This document shows, piece by piece, positions 25,456 through 33,422 of a stretch of 38,741 nt of DNA; the first letter of the stretch is position 1, and every line of letters begins with the position of its first letter. The notes beneath the pieces are model-generated. The model did no database searches and was not told where the DNA came from. It worked only from the letters and a program-made list of their open reading frames with translations. The stretch is from contig JALZWO010000170.1 in NCBI GenBank assembly GCA_023300375.1, positions 1 through 38,741 on the forward strand, read 5' to 3'. The stretch comes from Granulosicoccus sp. (GTDB lineage: Bacteria; Pseudomonadota; Gammaproteobacteria; Granulosicoccales; Granulosicoccaceae). Both the position numbers and the translations under genes were made by a program.

Positions 25456-25974
25456 ATGAGAACGCTAGTACTTGGAGGCATTAAATCAGGTAAAAGTCGT
25501 CTGGCTGAAAAGCTCGCTATTGATTCATTAAAGCGTGTGGTTTACGTGGCGACAGCCACTGGCAACGATGATGAGATGAAATTACGTATTGCACATCATA
25601 AAAGCAACCGGCCAAAGCACTGGCAGGTGATTGAAGAGCCGCTTAAACTTGCTGAGGCAATAACAAATCATTCAACTTTAGAGACCTGCGTGTTAGTTGA
25701 TTGTTTGACTTTATGGCTCACCAATGTGCTGCTGTCTGAAAGCACCGTTACTGTGGAGCAAGAGAGAGATGAGCTTTTACAGGCTTGTCGGTATGCTGCG
25801 GGCCCAATTGTGATGGTGTCCAATGAAACCAACATGGGTATAATTCCGCTGGGTGAATTAACTCGACAATACTGTGACGAAACTGGACTGCTGCATCAGC
25901 AGTTAGCGGCTAGTTTCGACAATGTGATTTTAACGGTGGCTGGGCTACCGCACTATTTAAAAGGCAAGCCTTAA
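25456..25974 (+). CDS. cobU: Bifunctional adenosylcobinamide kinase / guanylyltransferase
   Basis: The 172-residue length is normal for CobU/CobP. The P-loop GGIKSGKS (8-15) is at the N-terminus. The HHKSNRPKHW segment (about 50-59) corresponds to the region carrying the guanylylated histidine in CobU. DCLTLWLTN and VSNETNMGIIP match the family closely. The enzyme phosphorylates adenosylcobinamide and then forms adenosylcobinamide-GDP during nucleotide-loop assembly of vitamin B12. ATG 25456 is preceded by an AGAGG ribosome site. The stop overlaps the next start by one base (TAATG), so cobU and cobO are coupled. No cobalamin riboswitch is recognisable upstream, and cobS, cobT and cobC are not in the window. 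Confidence 0.95.
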   Translation: MRTLVLGGIKSGKSRLAEKLAIDSLKRVVYVATATGNDDEMKLRIAHHKSNRPKHWQVIEEPLKLAEAITNHSTLETCVLVDCLTLWLTNVLLSESTVTVEQERDELLQACRYAAGPIVMVSNETNMGIIPLGELTRQYCDETGLLHQQLAASFDNVILTVAGLPHYLKGKP

Positions 25975-26606
25975 TGAGCGATAGCAACAAAAGTGGCGAG
26001 ACAGCAGCCGAGCACAATGCTCGTATGCAAGAGATGCAAAAGAAACAGAAAAAGCGCGTCGCCAAAGCAAATATCGAGCGCGGCATAGTAATAGTCAATA
26101 CAGGGAATGGCAAAGGCAAATCATCTTCAGCGTTTGGGACTGCCATTCGTGCCGCAGGTCATGGGCAGAATGTTGGCATTATGCAGTTTATTAAAGGAAC
26201 TTGGAAAACAGGTGAGGCTGAAGCGTTTAAGCGTTTTCCAGAGATAGACCATAAGGTCAGTGGAGACGGCTTTACTTGGAATACACAAGACCTGAATGAA
26301 GATACTGCGAGCGCACAACATGGCTGGAATAAAACAGTTGAGATGATCGAAAGCTGCCGTTGTGATAAGCCCACCTATGATCTGATCATATTGGATGAAT
26401 TGAACATCGCCTTGCGATATGACTATCTAAATATAAACGATGTAGTACAGGTCTTACTGGACAAGCCTTTGATGCTAAATATCATTGTTACTGGCCGCGA
26501 TGCAAAGCCCGAGCTTATTGAAATTGCTGATACAGTCACTGATATGGTCATGGTCAAGCATGCCTTTGAAGCAGGTATCCGTGCGCAAAAGGGTGTGGAA
26601 TTTTAA
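25974..26606 (+). CDS. cobO: Cob(I)yrinic acid a,c-diamide adenosyltransferase
   Basis: The 210-residue protein belongs to the CobO/BtuR/CobA family. After a basic N-terminal region come P-loop GNGKGKSSSAFG (about 43-54), QFIKGTWKTGE, an FTWNTQD segment typical of the active site, and LIILDELNIALRYDY. It transfers the adenosyl group of ATP to cob(I)yrinate or cobinamide to make the Co-C bond and works just before CobU in the pathway. It starts on the last base of the cobU stop. The gene is followed by a palindromic hairpin before the convergent VF530-type gene. Confidence 0.95.
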   Translation: MSDSNKSGETAAEHNARMQEMQKKQKKRVAKANIERGIVIVNTGNGKGKSSSAFGTAIRAAGHGQNVGIMQFIKGTWKTGEAEAFKRFPEIDHKVSGDGFTWNTQDLNEDTASAQHGWNKTVEMIESCRCDKPTYDLIILDELNIALRYDYLNINDVVQVLLDKPLMLNIIVTGRDAKPELIEIADTVTDMVMVKHAFEAGIRAQKGVEF

Positions 26607-26639
26607 CGTTTTTTTGCTGCTAGAGGCTGCGAACTTTGC

Positions 26640-26669
26640 TGACTCGAGTTTTTGTAACTCCTCGAGTCA
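26640..26669. terminator. Hairpin between convergent genes, possible bidirectional terminator
   Basis: TGACTCGAG at 26640-26648 pairs perfectly with CTCGAGTCA at 26661-26669 around a 12-base loop. It lies between the convergent cobO and VF530-type genes. Neither side has a strong T-run, so the terminator call rests on the 9-bp stem and the position. Confidence 0.45.
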
Positions 26670-26703
26670 TTGTTGCATGATGCTACTTATGTGTAAAAAT
26701 GTC

Positions 26704-27234
26704 TTATGTTTTGACAATTCCCCAAGGGTTGTTCGCGGTGCTTGCAGTGCGTTTGGGCGATGCGGACGACGTCTTGTTCTGTTCAATGGTGCCGCTGCCG
26801 TTAGAGCTGTTGGAATGCTGATTGATTTCGTGATTATGATTGTTCGTACTACTACCTGAATCAAATTCTGCTGCTTTTTTCTCGCGCTCTACCCGCAACA
26901 GTTCTGCATCGTCATGGCTCAGTTCTGCTGGTTCGCCTACTGTTTGATCATCAGGAATGATACGATCTCTGGGGGGCAGTTTTGATTCTTGGTAAGAGGC
27001 TTTTGGAAGGTTTTTGAAGGTATACAAATAAAATCCTTCAACTTTTTCACGGGCCCAATCTGTTTTTTTCAAAAATTTTACGCTTGACGCAACGCTTGGG
27101 TTGTTTTTAAAGCAATTGATATTCAAATAGGCAAAGAGAATGTCAAACCCGTAGTGGTCTGTCAGCTCTGTTAACATTTTTTTCAAGCCTACGCCGTTAA
27201 GGGGATTGTTTTTGTAATTAATCTCTTCGTTCAT
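26704..27234 (-). CDS. VF530/DUF2132 family protein with long low-complexity tail
   Basis: Starting at ATG 27234 gives 176 residues. Residues about 8-75 match the VF530 family: [39 protein letters not shown] and [20 protein letters not shown]530 from Vibrio fischeri has a known small fold and has been proposed to bind DNA, but its role is not established. Family members are usually little longer than this domain. Here about 100 further residues, charged and then rich in Ser, Asn, Thr and Gly, end in [13 protein letters not shown] at 27288 would add 18 residues not seen in the family. Convergent with cobO. Confidence 0.85.
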   Translation of the reverse strand: MNEEINYKNNPLNGVGLKKMLTELTDHYGFDILFAYLNINCFKNNPSVASSVKFLKKTDWAREKVEGFYLYTFKNLPKASYQESKLPPRDRIIPDDQTVGEPAELSHDDAELLRVEREKKAAEFDSGSSTNNHNHEINQHSNSSNGSGTIEQNKTSSASPKRTASTANNPWGIVKT

Positions 27235-27660
27235 TATGGGGTTTATTCTCGGTGGATTAGTCTTTTGTAAATGACATTCAATCCGCACGTTATTGTGGAC
27301 TTCACTGGAGCTGACTGATCAGCGGGTGGACAGACGTAGTTTAAGATAGTGCATGGGGATGAGACCACTGGTCGGCATCCCGTATAGGGTGTTCTAGCGT
27401 TATGGGCAGGGTGATTCTGCACTCTAACGGCAGTATTTTAACAGATGCTGATAGATGAAAAAGCTCTGATTTGACCGTATGCAAGCGGTGTAGCAAATGT
27501 ACTGCTATCCGACTTAATAAAAGCATCTAGTAATTTTAGCGTGTGTGGCCTAGGCTGAATGAGCGCCCTCAAACTGCCTGATTCACGAATGAGTGATTAC
27601 GCGCTTCGTTGTAGTTAACATCAATTAATTACATAACAACTGACATTTACACAACACAAG
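27235..27660. other. Intergenic region
   Basis: This 426-base stretch lies upstream of the VF530-type gene and downstream of the globin gene, both on the minus strand. I see no credible gene and no clear terminator for the globin operon. The VF530 promoter should be here but is not recognisable. Confidence 0.5.
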
Positions 27661-28152
27661 TCACTGCCCGACAACATCAGGTTGGAACACGGCTAGTCTT
27701 TCGAGAAGTTGATTTTGCGTGGTTATTGGTAACACCAGTGAGTCCATCGCTCGCATCAGAGCTTGAACCATCGCGTTGAATTCACCAGAACGGATATTCA
27801 TCCCGCCGTGTATTGTTTTTACACTGTCGCCACTGTATTCGCACGGCCCATCGGTAAGCTCGCACATATGCTCTTGCATCACACGGTGAAACCTGCTTAT
27901 GTCTGTTTTGACAAATCGCGGACGTATTCGATCGTCGCTAGCAATCTCTTTAATAAATTGTTCCGAGAGTGCACTCAGGCCATCCTTGCCACCCAATTGA
28001 TCATAAAGTGTTAGTGCAGTGTCTAAATTTTCATGAGAGGCTACAGATGCTGTACGCTCAGACGGGACTGGCTTGCTAGTGGTTGAGCAAGCACTTATAA
28101 CAAGACAAAGCACAGCAAGCTTAAATATCATTGGATAGTTAACAGTATTCAT
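27661..28152 (-). CDS. Truncated haemoglobin (group 1) with lipoprotein signal
   Basis: Starting at ATG 28152, which overlaps the previous stop as ATGA, gives 163 residues. The N-terminus is a lipoprotein signal (core MIFKLAVLCLVISAC) with lipobox ISAC and lipidated C22. The remainder is a group 1 truncated globin: LYDQLGGKDGLSALSEQF (helix A/B with the Gly-Gly motif), a helix E region around RFHRVMQEHMCEL, and H115 in KTIHGGMNI as the expected proximal haem ligand. Most truncated haemoglobins are cytoplasmic, so a membrane-anchored, extracytoplasmic one is unusual. It is the last gene of the operon with the cupredoxin-like, GGDEF/EAL and DUF3034 proteins. A role in gas or haem chemistry in the envelope is inferred. 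Confidence 0.87.
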   Translation of the reverse strand: MNTVNYPMIFKLAVLCLVISACSTTSKPVPSERTASVASHENLDTALTLYDQLGGKDGLSALSEQFIKEIASDDRIRPRFVKTDISRFHRVMQEHMCELTDGPCEYSGDSVKTIHGGMNIRSGEFNAMVQALMRAMDSLVLPITTQNQLLERLAVFQPDVVGQ

Positions 28153-29024
28153 TGACTTATCTGCACCGAAAGGTAGTAGCCATTTTGATTGTTGATCCCC
28201 GAAATTGAACCAAGGCCCACCCAAGCCAACATAACATTCACTCGCTTGTTCGGAAACCATCCAACAAATACGTCTTGCCAGGAATCTTCCTCGAAAGCGC
28301 TTAAGTTATCAGGTTTTTGTCGATAGTCCGCACCCACGACCCAATGACGATTGAAAAACAAGCCAGCGCTGAGTTCAAACACTAGTTCGTGATCTCCGTT
28401 CTTATCGCCTCCGAAACCTAGTAGACCTAGTTGATTGGCGCGGGTGGCACGAACGGTACCGTTGACAAACGCTGAACGGTTGAATGGTCCGTTTAGCCAT
28501 AATTTTGTGGCTGCAAGGTACACATCGATACCGCTATCTTCATTGGCGCCGACAGCATTTGGAATGGAGAAACTGATATTTTTTTTGTATTGAAATCCCA
28601 GTGCAATCTGTGGGAGTGTGGGATAGATAAGGTCGCCTGTCAGTCTAAATTTAACGCCCAGAATATTTTGTTGCAGGTGTTCACCCGCCGCTACGTTGTT
28701 GATGTCAAAGCGTTGTCTGGCGAAGGAGAGCTCAACGCGATTGTGCCAGTTCACAGCAACCGACGCTACGTCCATACTGAAGTCTTTAGACTCCGTGTGG
28801 CTTAATCCTAAGGCTCCACCCAATTCATCTTCGTCGGCATACCCGCTCAATACCGCCCATGGCACAATGCCGCTGCCGGCACTACCTTCAATTGAGGTAC
28901 CGCCGCCGGTTGCTACGATACGGGAGTTGTTGTTGGCATGAACATCAGAAATTCCGAGTATTGAGCAGACCAACCATGAGATGAAAGTGAGTCGTGTAGC
29001 TGTTGCATCCAGATTCCTAAACAT
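28149..29024 (-). CDS. DUF3034 family outer-membrane-like protein
   Basis: ATG 29024, preceded by AAGG seven bases upstream, gives 291 residues with an export signal (core LTFISWLVCSILGISDVHA). The mature part opens RIVATGGGTSIEGSAGSGIVPW, the signature start of DUF3034. It then alternates short amphipathic beta strands with Gly/Asn turns and ends in an aromatic strand (YYLSVQISQ), as expected of a small beta-barrel. DUF3034 proteins have no known function. Here the gene lies between the GGDEF/EAL gene and the globin gene, and its stop overlaps the globin start. An upstream TTG at 29072 would spoil the signal peptide. A role as a porin or scaffold for the periplasmic copper and haem partners is only a guess. 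Confidence 0.85.
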   Translation of the reverse strand: MFRNLDATATRLTFISWLVCSILGISDVHANNNSRIVATGGGTSIEGSAGSGIVPWAVLSGYADEDELGGALGLSHTESKDFSMDVASVAVNWHNRVELSFARQRFDINNVAAGEHLQQNILGVKFRLTGDLIYPTLPQIALGFQYKKNISFSIPNAVGANEDSGIDVYLAATKLWLNGPFNRSAFVNGTVRATRANQLGLLGFGGDKNGDHELVFELSAGLFFNRHWVVGADYRQKPDNLSAFEEDSWQDVFVGWFPNKRVNVMLAWVGLGSISGINNQNGYYLSVQISQ

Positions 29025-29072
29025 AGTGTGCCTTACATGGCTTAGACTGGAATAATTGACACTGCTATCCAA

Positions 29073-31424
29073 TCACGCAGCGTTATTGATTTGATCTGGA
29101 TACCTCGCTATCCACCACTGAATGAAATCAGCGGGTGGTAGTGGACGGGAAATCAAATAACCTTGAACAACATCATTACCTAAGGTTGCCAGCAAATTCC
29201 ATTCCTCTTGAGTTTCAACACCTTCAGAAATAACGGTAAGACCAATACTATGTCCTAAATCGATAATGGCCTTGATTATTTTAGCTTTGGGTGTGTCCGG
29301 TTCAATATCGGTGACAAATGCTCGATCAATTTTAAGTTCATCAATAGGTAAATCCTTAAGTTTCGCTAACGAGGAATACCCTGTTCCGAAGTCATCGATT
29401 GATATCGTCAACCCACGTTCTTGCATTCGCCTCAGCGTGTTGAGAGCCTGATGCGTATCTCGGAGCATGGCACTTTCGGTTACTTCGATGATGAGTTGTG
29501 AGGCGGGGATATTGTGTTTAATCAGTAGTGCTTCTATACGATTGAACAGCGATTCATCCTGCAAATCCAACGCAGACAGGTTTACCGCAGCCTTAAGTGT
29601 TATTCCCATATCATTCCATTGACGTAACTGGGAAATAGCTGAATCAACAACCCATTGCGTCAACATGCCAATATTTCCGGACTGTTCGGCTAGGCCAATG
29701 AATTCATCCGGTGGCAAGAATCCGTGTGTTGGGTGAATCCATCTGACTAATGCCTCGACGCTTGTAGTTGCGCCTGTTTCCATATTTATTTTTGGTTGAA
29801 AATGCAGAGTCAGCTGATCTTGTTCAACAGCTCGTTTTAAGTCTGCAACTATCGATAAGCGCCTGATGTGATTTTCTTCGCGTCCATTCTCGTATCTTCG
29901 TGCAATAAGATTTTTTTCACGAGCGTCGGCCAGTGCAATACTTGCACGTCTCATTGTGTCAGCAGCGTTGTCTGCATCGTCTGGAACAATGACAATTCCA
30001 GCGGTTAGATCAGGTACCAACTCAGCGAGTTCAAAATGAACAGGATGTGTCAATGAGGGAATCAGAGTCTCCGCATAAGATATAGGATCACTGTTCTTTG
30101 CAGGTGTCAACAATAGTAGAAATTCATCGGTAGAAACACGCGCAATAAGCTTTGCGTCAATAACAGTAGCTGTGAGTCGTTCAGATACCGCTTTAACAAC
30201 AGATTCGCTGACAGCATGTCCGAGAGTTTCAACAATTTGCTGGGTACGATCCAACCCGAACAGTATTACGATTCCTGTCTCGGTGGAGTCGTCAGTAATG
30301 TGTTGTTCAAGTCGATCTTGCGCTTGGCGGCGATTGGGAAGCCCGGTTAAGTCATCAAAAAGCGCCTGATGCAAAATGGTGGCTTCGCGTTCAGCGATAC
30401 CGCTCTGCATTTCCCCAAAAAGATTTATGAGCTTACCGAATTCATCGCTTCTTCGCGCATCTGGAGAATTTTCAATCAAAGTTTTATAGTCACCATTACG
30501 AATTCGCAGCGCGGCTTCTGCTAACGATTTTACAGGGCGGGTAACACCGCGTGCGAACCAGAAACCCAAAGCCATGACGATAATCAGGCCTAACGCCATG
30601 TAGATAAGCAGACGTTTACGTACCGCGTAGTAGCTCAACATCGCTTCATCAAGTGATGAATGTAGCACTATTAAAACCGGATTAATGTGATCTCCAAGCT
30701 CGACTATTTCAGTGAGAAATTTCATTTCTCTTAACGTGCTTACCTGTCCGTGATCAGATTCTTGTAATGTGCTCATAGCTGCTGGTAGTGCAGATTGTTG
30801 GGACTGAGGTAGCGTGGATCCGAAAGACCGATAGGATGACTCTTCATGGGTGAACGTTACGTGCATGCCAACTTGATCTGAAAATTTCTTGGCGATCTTG
30901 TTATCCAAAGCAAATCCCAAAATAAGCCAACCAATGGGCAATGGAGCCTTGATGGGAACGGCCACGATCTGTTCTGCGATTCCAGAAAGCACTAGCGTAT
31001 CGACAATGACGTTAGTATCGCTAATGATTTTCTCGAATAACACGTTGTAGGTTGCAGCATCCTGTTCGGTCTGATTTTCTGCACCGTATTGAGTGCCATC
31101 AAGGGCGAAGAAAGTAGCTAGATCTGCATCGATGCGATTCAGATTATTGTGCAGTGCTGATGCGATAGTGACGGGGTCGCGGCTCGCGATAGCCGAACGA
31201 AATCCAAAGTCGGCAGCCAGCACTTCTGCGCTGGTTTTCAAAAGGTCAGAACGCCGTTGTGCAAGTTGAGAAACGAGCTCGACGCCCGACTTCAATTGAT
31301 CACGCAGTTGCTGGCGAACATCCTCTCCAATAGTTGTAAGTACAACCGACAGATTACCCAGTTGAACTAGTAGCAGCAAAGCACAGAGTAGAAGTAATAC
31401 GCGTTGATAAAACGATATTTTCAT
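29073..31424 (-). CDS. Sensor GGDEF/EAL c-di-GMP phosphodiesterase
   Basis: From ATG 31424 the protein has 783 residues. A membrane helix (about 8-28), a periplasmic sensor of about 230 residues resembling a double CACHE fold, and a second helix (about 270-290) are followed by HAMP. The GGDEF domain (about 350-510) has STDEF (431-435) in place of GG[DE]EF, so it should not make c-di-GMP. The EAL domain (about 525-775) has E557-A-L, EVTES, DDFGTGYSSL, KIDRAFV and EGVE, so phosphodiesterase activity is expected. It is the second gene of the cupredoxin-DUF3034-globin operon, whose other products are all exported, so its sensor probably reports on that periplasmic chemistry. A TTG at 31430 is a less likely start. 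Confidence 0.92.
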   Translation of the reverse strand: MKISFYQRVLLLLCALLLLVQLGNLSVVLTTIGEDVRQQLRDQLKSGVELVSQLAQRRSDLLKTSAEVLAADFGFRSAIASRDPVTIASALHNNLNRIDADLATFFALDGTQYGAENQTEQDAATYNVLFEKIISDTNVIVDTLVLSGIAEQIVAVPIKAPLPIGWLILGFALDNKIAKKFSDQVGMHVTFTHEESSYRSFGSTLPQSQQSALPAAMSTLQESDHGQVSTLREMKFLTEIVELGDHINPVLIVLHSSLDEAMLSYYAVRKRLLIYMALGLIIVMALGFWFARGVTRPVKSLAEAALRIRNGDYKTLIENSPDARRSDEFGKLINLFGEMQSGIAEREATILHQALFDDLTGLPNRRQAQDRLEQHITDDSTETGIVILFGLDRTQQIVETLGHAVSESVVKAVSERLTATVIDAKLIARVSTDEFLLLLTPAKNSDPISYAETLIPSLTHPVHFELAELVPDLTAGIVIVPDDADNAADTMRRASIALADAREKNLIARRYENGREENHIRRLSIVADLKRAVEQDQLTLHFQPKINMETGATTSVEALVRWIHPTHGFLPPDEFIGLAEQSGNIGMLTQWVVDSAISQLRQWNDMGITLKAAVNLSALDLQDESLFNRIEALLIKHNIPASQLIIEVTESAMLRDTHQALNTLRRMQERGLTISIDDFGTGYSSLAKLKDLPIDELKIDRAFVTDIEPDTPKAKIIKAIIDLGHSIGLTVISEGVETQEEWNLLATLGNDVVQGYLISRPLPPADFIQWWIARYPDQINNAA

Positions 31425-31439
31425 CGGCAACGTGAATCA

Positions 31440-32162
31440 CTAATCCCTGAATAAAGATTGCAGATGGTGTGCATCTCTAGGAGCCGGAGATATTTCAGAA
31501 CCTTCCACCGCTACCTTCATTTCTAGATGATTTTTACCAGGCTTAACAGTGATCGATTTACGCACTAGCTTCATGCCAATATCAGGATGCCAAATCTGTA
31601 GCTCGTATTCGCCTGATGGAATGTTTTCTATAGATAATTCTCCAGCCTGACTTGAGGTGGAAAAATAGGGGCTGTCTACAACTCGCAGATAGCCCACCAT
31701 GCCATCATGGATGTTACAACCCAATACAACGACACCCGTGTGCTCAAAGGTGTGAGTTGCTCCATTCTCGCCGTGGTAGAGCTTCAATTCGAATGCATTA
31801 GGGTGAGAGAACGAGTAAACGTGATGACGAACATCATCTTCATTTGGGAATTTGACTGTTGTACCTGTCTGTAAAGCCAACACAGAAGGGGCAAACTGCA
31901 AATAGCGCTGATCCATGATGCTGATCGTTGTTGCAGGACCTTTCGTGCCAGCTTCGCCCAGTGGATGAAGGGATACAACGACGTGTTGAAGCGGCTCTCC
32001 GTGTATATCAGTAGTCACAAACTCCATGTGTGCTAGCCCGCTGCTGGCTTGAGCAAATGTGTTGAAGGCCATCAATCCAAGAAAGTAGATGCTGGCTTTC
32101 AGCCTTGGTAATTTACGCGGAGACCGATAGCAGGGCATAGATGTATGGTGTTCGTTGCTCAT
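31440..32162 (-). CDS. Exported cupredoxin-like (methylamine-utilisation-type) protein
   Basis: ATG 32162 gives 240 residues; an internal ATG (residue 9) before a cleaner signal peptide is possible. The export signal core is around IYFLGLMAFNTFAQA. The mature protein has a cupredoxin fold (about 45-165) with likely type-1 copper ligands: H113 or H114 (DVRHHVYSF), C149, H152 and M155 (GCNIHDGM). A carboxypeptidase-regulatory-like beta domain (about 170-220, GEYELQIWHPDIGMK) follows. Proteins of this type are often annotated as methylamine utilisation proteins, but no methylamine dehydrogenase genes lie here. It is the first gene of the four-gene operon. A role in periplasmic copper electron transfer or copper sensing is inferred. 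Confidence 0.82.
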   Translation of the reverse strand: MSNEHHTSMPCYRSPRKLPRLKASIYFLGLMAFNTFAQASSGLAHMEFVTTDIHGEPLQHVVVSLHPLGEAGTKGPATTISIMDQRYLQFAPSVLALQTGTTVKFPNEDDVRHHVYSFSHPNAFELKLYHGENGATHTFEHTGVVVLGCNIHDGMVGYLRVVDSPYFSTSSQAGELSIENIPSGEYELQIWHPDIGMKLVRKSITVKPGKNHLEMKVAVEGSEISPAPRDAHHLQSLFRD

Positions 32163-32586
32163 ACTGACTGTATCGACCAAATGTTGAAGCGCTTAACATA
32201 TATAGGCGTAACGCTTTATATGTCATTGTGCACCGCCAATTGACTGGCTCTTGTTTAACGGTAGAGGAGGCTAAAGCCGAATGGCATATGATCTTTAGTG
32301 CAGGGCGGTTTAAGCTGTCTAATTTCACAATTTGCGTATTCTTGGTGTGTCAAGCATTGGACAGGTGCTGACCAAGCTGTCGTCTTATCAATGAAGGCCA
32401 CGCAAACAGCTGATGTGAAAGTAAAATTGTGTGTGGCATCTTGTTAGAGATACGTGTTTAATAAAAGTCTAGCTCTAGTCGGTTCAATTGGACACCACGT
32501 AGAACAGCCTCAGGAATATGTAGAGACAGGTCAGCTAGTTATTCGATGTAGAGAATACTAACCTTTCGAACCAAGAGGAAAAAACG
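32163..32586. other. Divergent intergenic region
   Basis: This 424-base stretch should hold the promoter of the minus-strand cupredoxin operon and of the plus-strand Usp gene. A perfect 8-bp palindrome AAGCGCTT at 32187-32194, close to the cupredoxin start, could be an operator but is too short to call. I see no gene here. Confidence 0.5.
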
Positions 32587-33016
32587 ATGACGACTAAGCT
32601 AGTTGTCGGTCTTGACGGACACGGGTCTGGAGATCGAGCACTTGCCTATGCGAAAAGCATGGCTAGGTTGATCGGTGATTGCGGATTGTGTATGTAATTG
32701 AATGGTCTCCGTACTCTTTCCAAACAGCTGAGGAGAACGCGGTAAGGAAAAACGTCGAGACGAAGAGATAAGCACAGCTACAGAGCGGGTTATAGATCCG
32801 GCTGTCACTTCATTAAGTTCTGATGGTGCAAAAGCTAGAGGTATTGTTCGTCATGGGAATGTCGCAGACATTCTCAACGCGATCTCTCTAGAAGAGAAAG
32901 CTACTCAGATTATCGTCAGTCGTTCCTCTGGAGGTGGTTTCGCAAAACGCCTGTTTGGTGGTTCCACTGCAAACCTCGTGATGAGCGCCAGTGTGCCTGT
33001 CACCGTCGTAGGATGA
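32587..33016 (+). pseudogene. Universal stress protein (UspA family), two frameshifts
   Basis: ATG 32587 has a good AGAGGA ribosome site and begins MTTKLVVGLDGHGSGDRALA, a normal Usp start, but stops at 32695. Near 32680-32685 the homology moves to another frame (IVYVIEWSPYSFQTAEEN). Near 32748-32753, in an A-run, it moves again and continues to TGA 33014-33016 with GIVRHGNVADILNAI, IIVSRSSGGGFAKRLFG and TANLVMSASVPVTVVG, the typical Usp nucleotide-binding end. Joined, the three pieces make a complete Usp of about 140 residues. Each shift fits loss of a single base. Functional Usps of this kind often sit beside transporters, and the next element is a transporter remnant, so the pair probably decayed together. 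Sequencing error is the alternative. Confidence 0.85.
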
Positions 33017-33026
33017 GGAATAACGC

Positions 33027-33190
33027 ATGACAATACAATCTCGATTTCTTTTAATACTGATTTAGTCTACTGCATTCACATCGACCGCATTCGCTCAAGA
33101 CGTCATTTCACTTGACCAGAAGGTCAATGAAGCCTTTGCCTCTTTCACAGGTCCTTTTGTCAGTTTGATATTTGCACCTATGCCAGGGAC
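33027..33190 (+). pseudogene. Remnant of sodium:alanine-type (AGCS) symporter, N-terminus only
   Basis: An ATG ten bases after the Usp stop opens an export-like N-terminus that hits TAG at 33063-33065. The same frame then continues STAFTSTAFAQDVISLDQKV, VNEAFASFTGPFVSLIFAP and MPGTSFP, which resembles the start of alanine/glycine:cation symporters. After about 33190 the similarity fades; a possible continuation in another frame (AAVLFQYLLFRF) suggests a further frameshift. The rest of the roughly 450-residue transporter is missing before the minus-strand iorB-like gene. Bases 33191-33422 hold no gene I can support. The family call rests on about 35 residues. Confidence 0.45.
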
Positions 33191-33422
33191 CAGCTTTCCA
33201 TGTTCTGATAAAAGTTTGCTCGCTCACAACTACTGTGGGCGGCAGTTCTATTCCAGTATTTGCTATTTCGTTTTCTCTGAAGGGGAGAGTTGTCTTATTG
33301 GATTTACTCTTAAGATATCTGTATGAGCACTCAGATTGCACAGTCTTTGAAGGCGTTGTGTACTGCTGTGCTAATTTGACGAGATGTACCACTTAATTAA
33401 ATGAGCGGAAATTGTCTGAATA

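Noticed and set aside
26485-26859. Plus-strand ORF overlapping the end of cobO
   Set aside because: It reads cobO and then the reverse of the VF530-type gene in the wrong frame, with no ribosome site or recognisable motif.
32187-32194. AAGCGCTT palindrome as an operator for the cupredoxin operon
   Set aside because: An 8-bp palindrome occurs by chance too often, and no second copy lies at useful spacing.
33172-33396. Plus-strand ORF of about 74 codons before the iorB-like gene
   Set aside because: It lacks a ribosome site and recognisable motifs; it overlaps the decayed symporter region and is probably a by-product of it.
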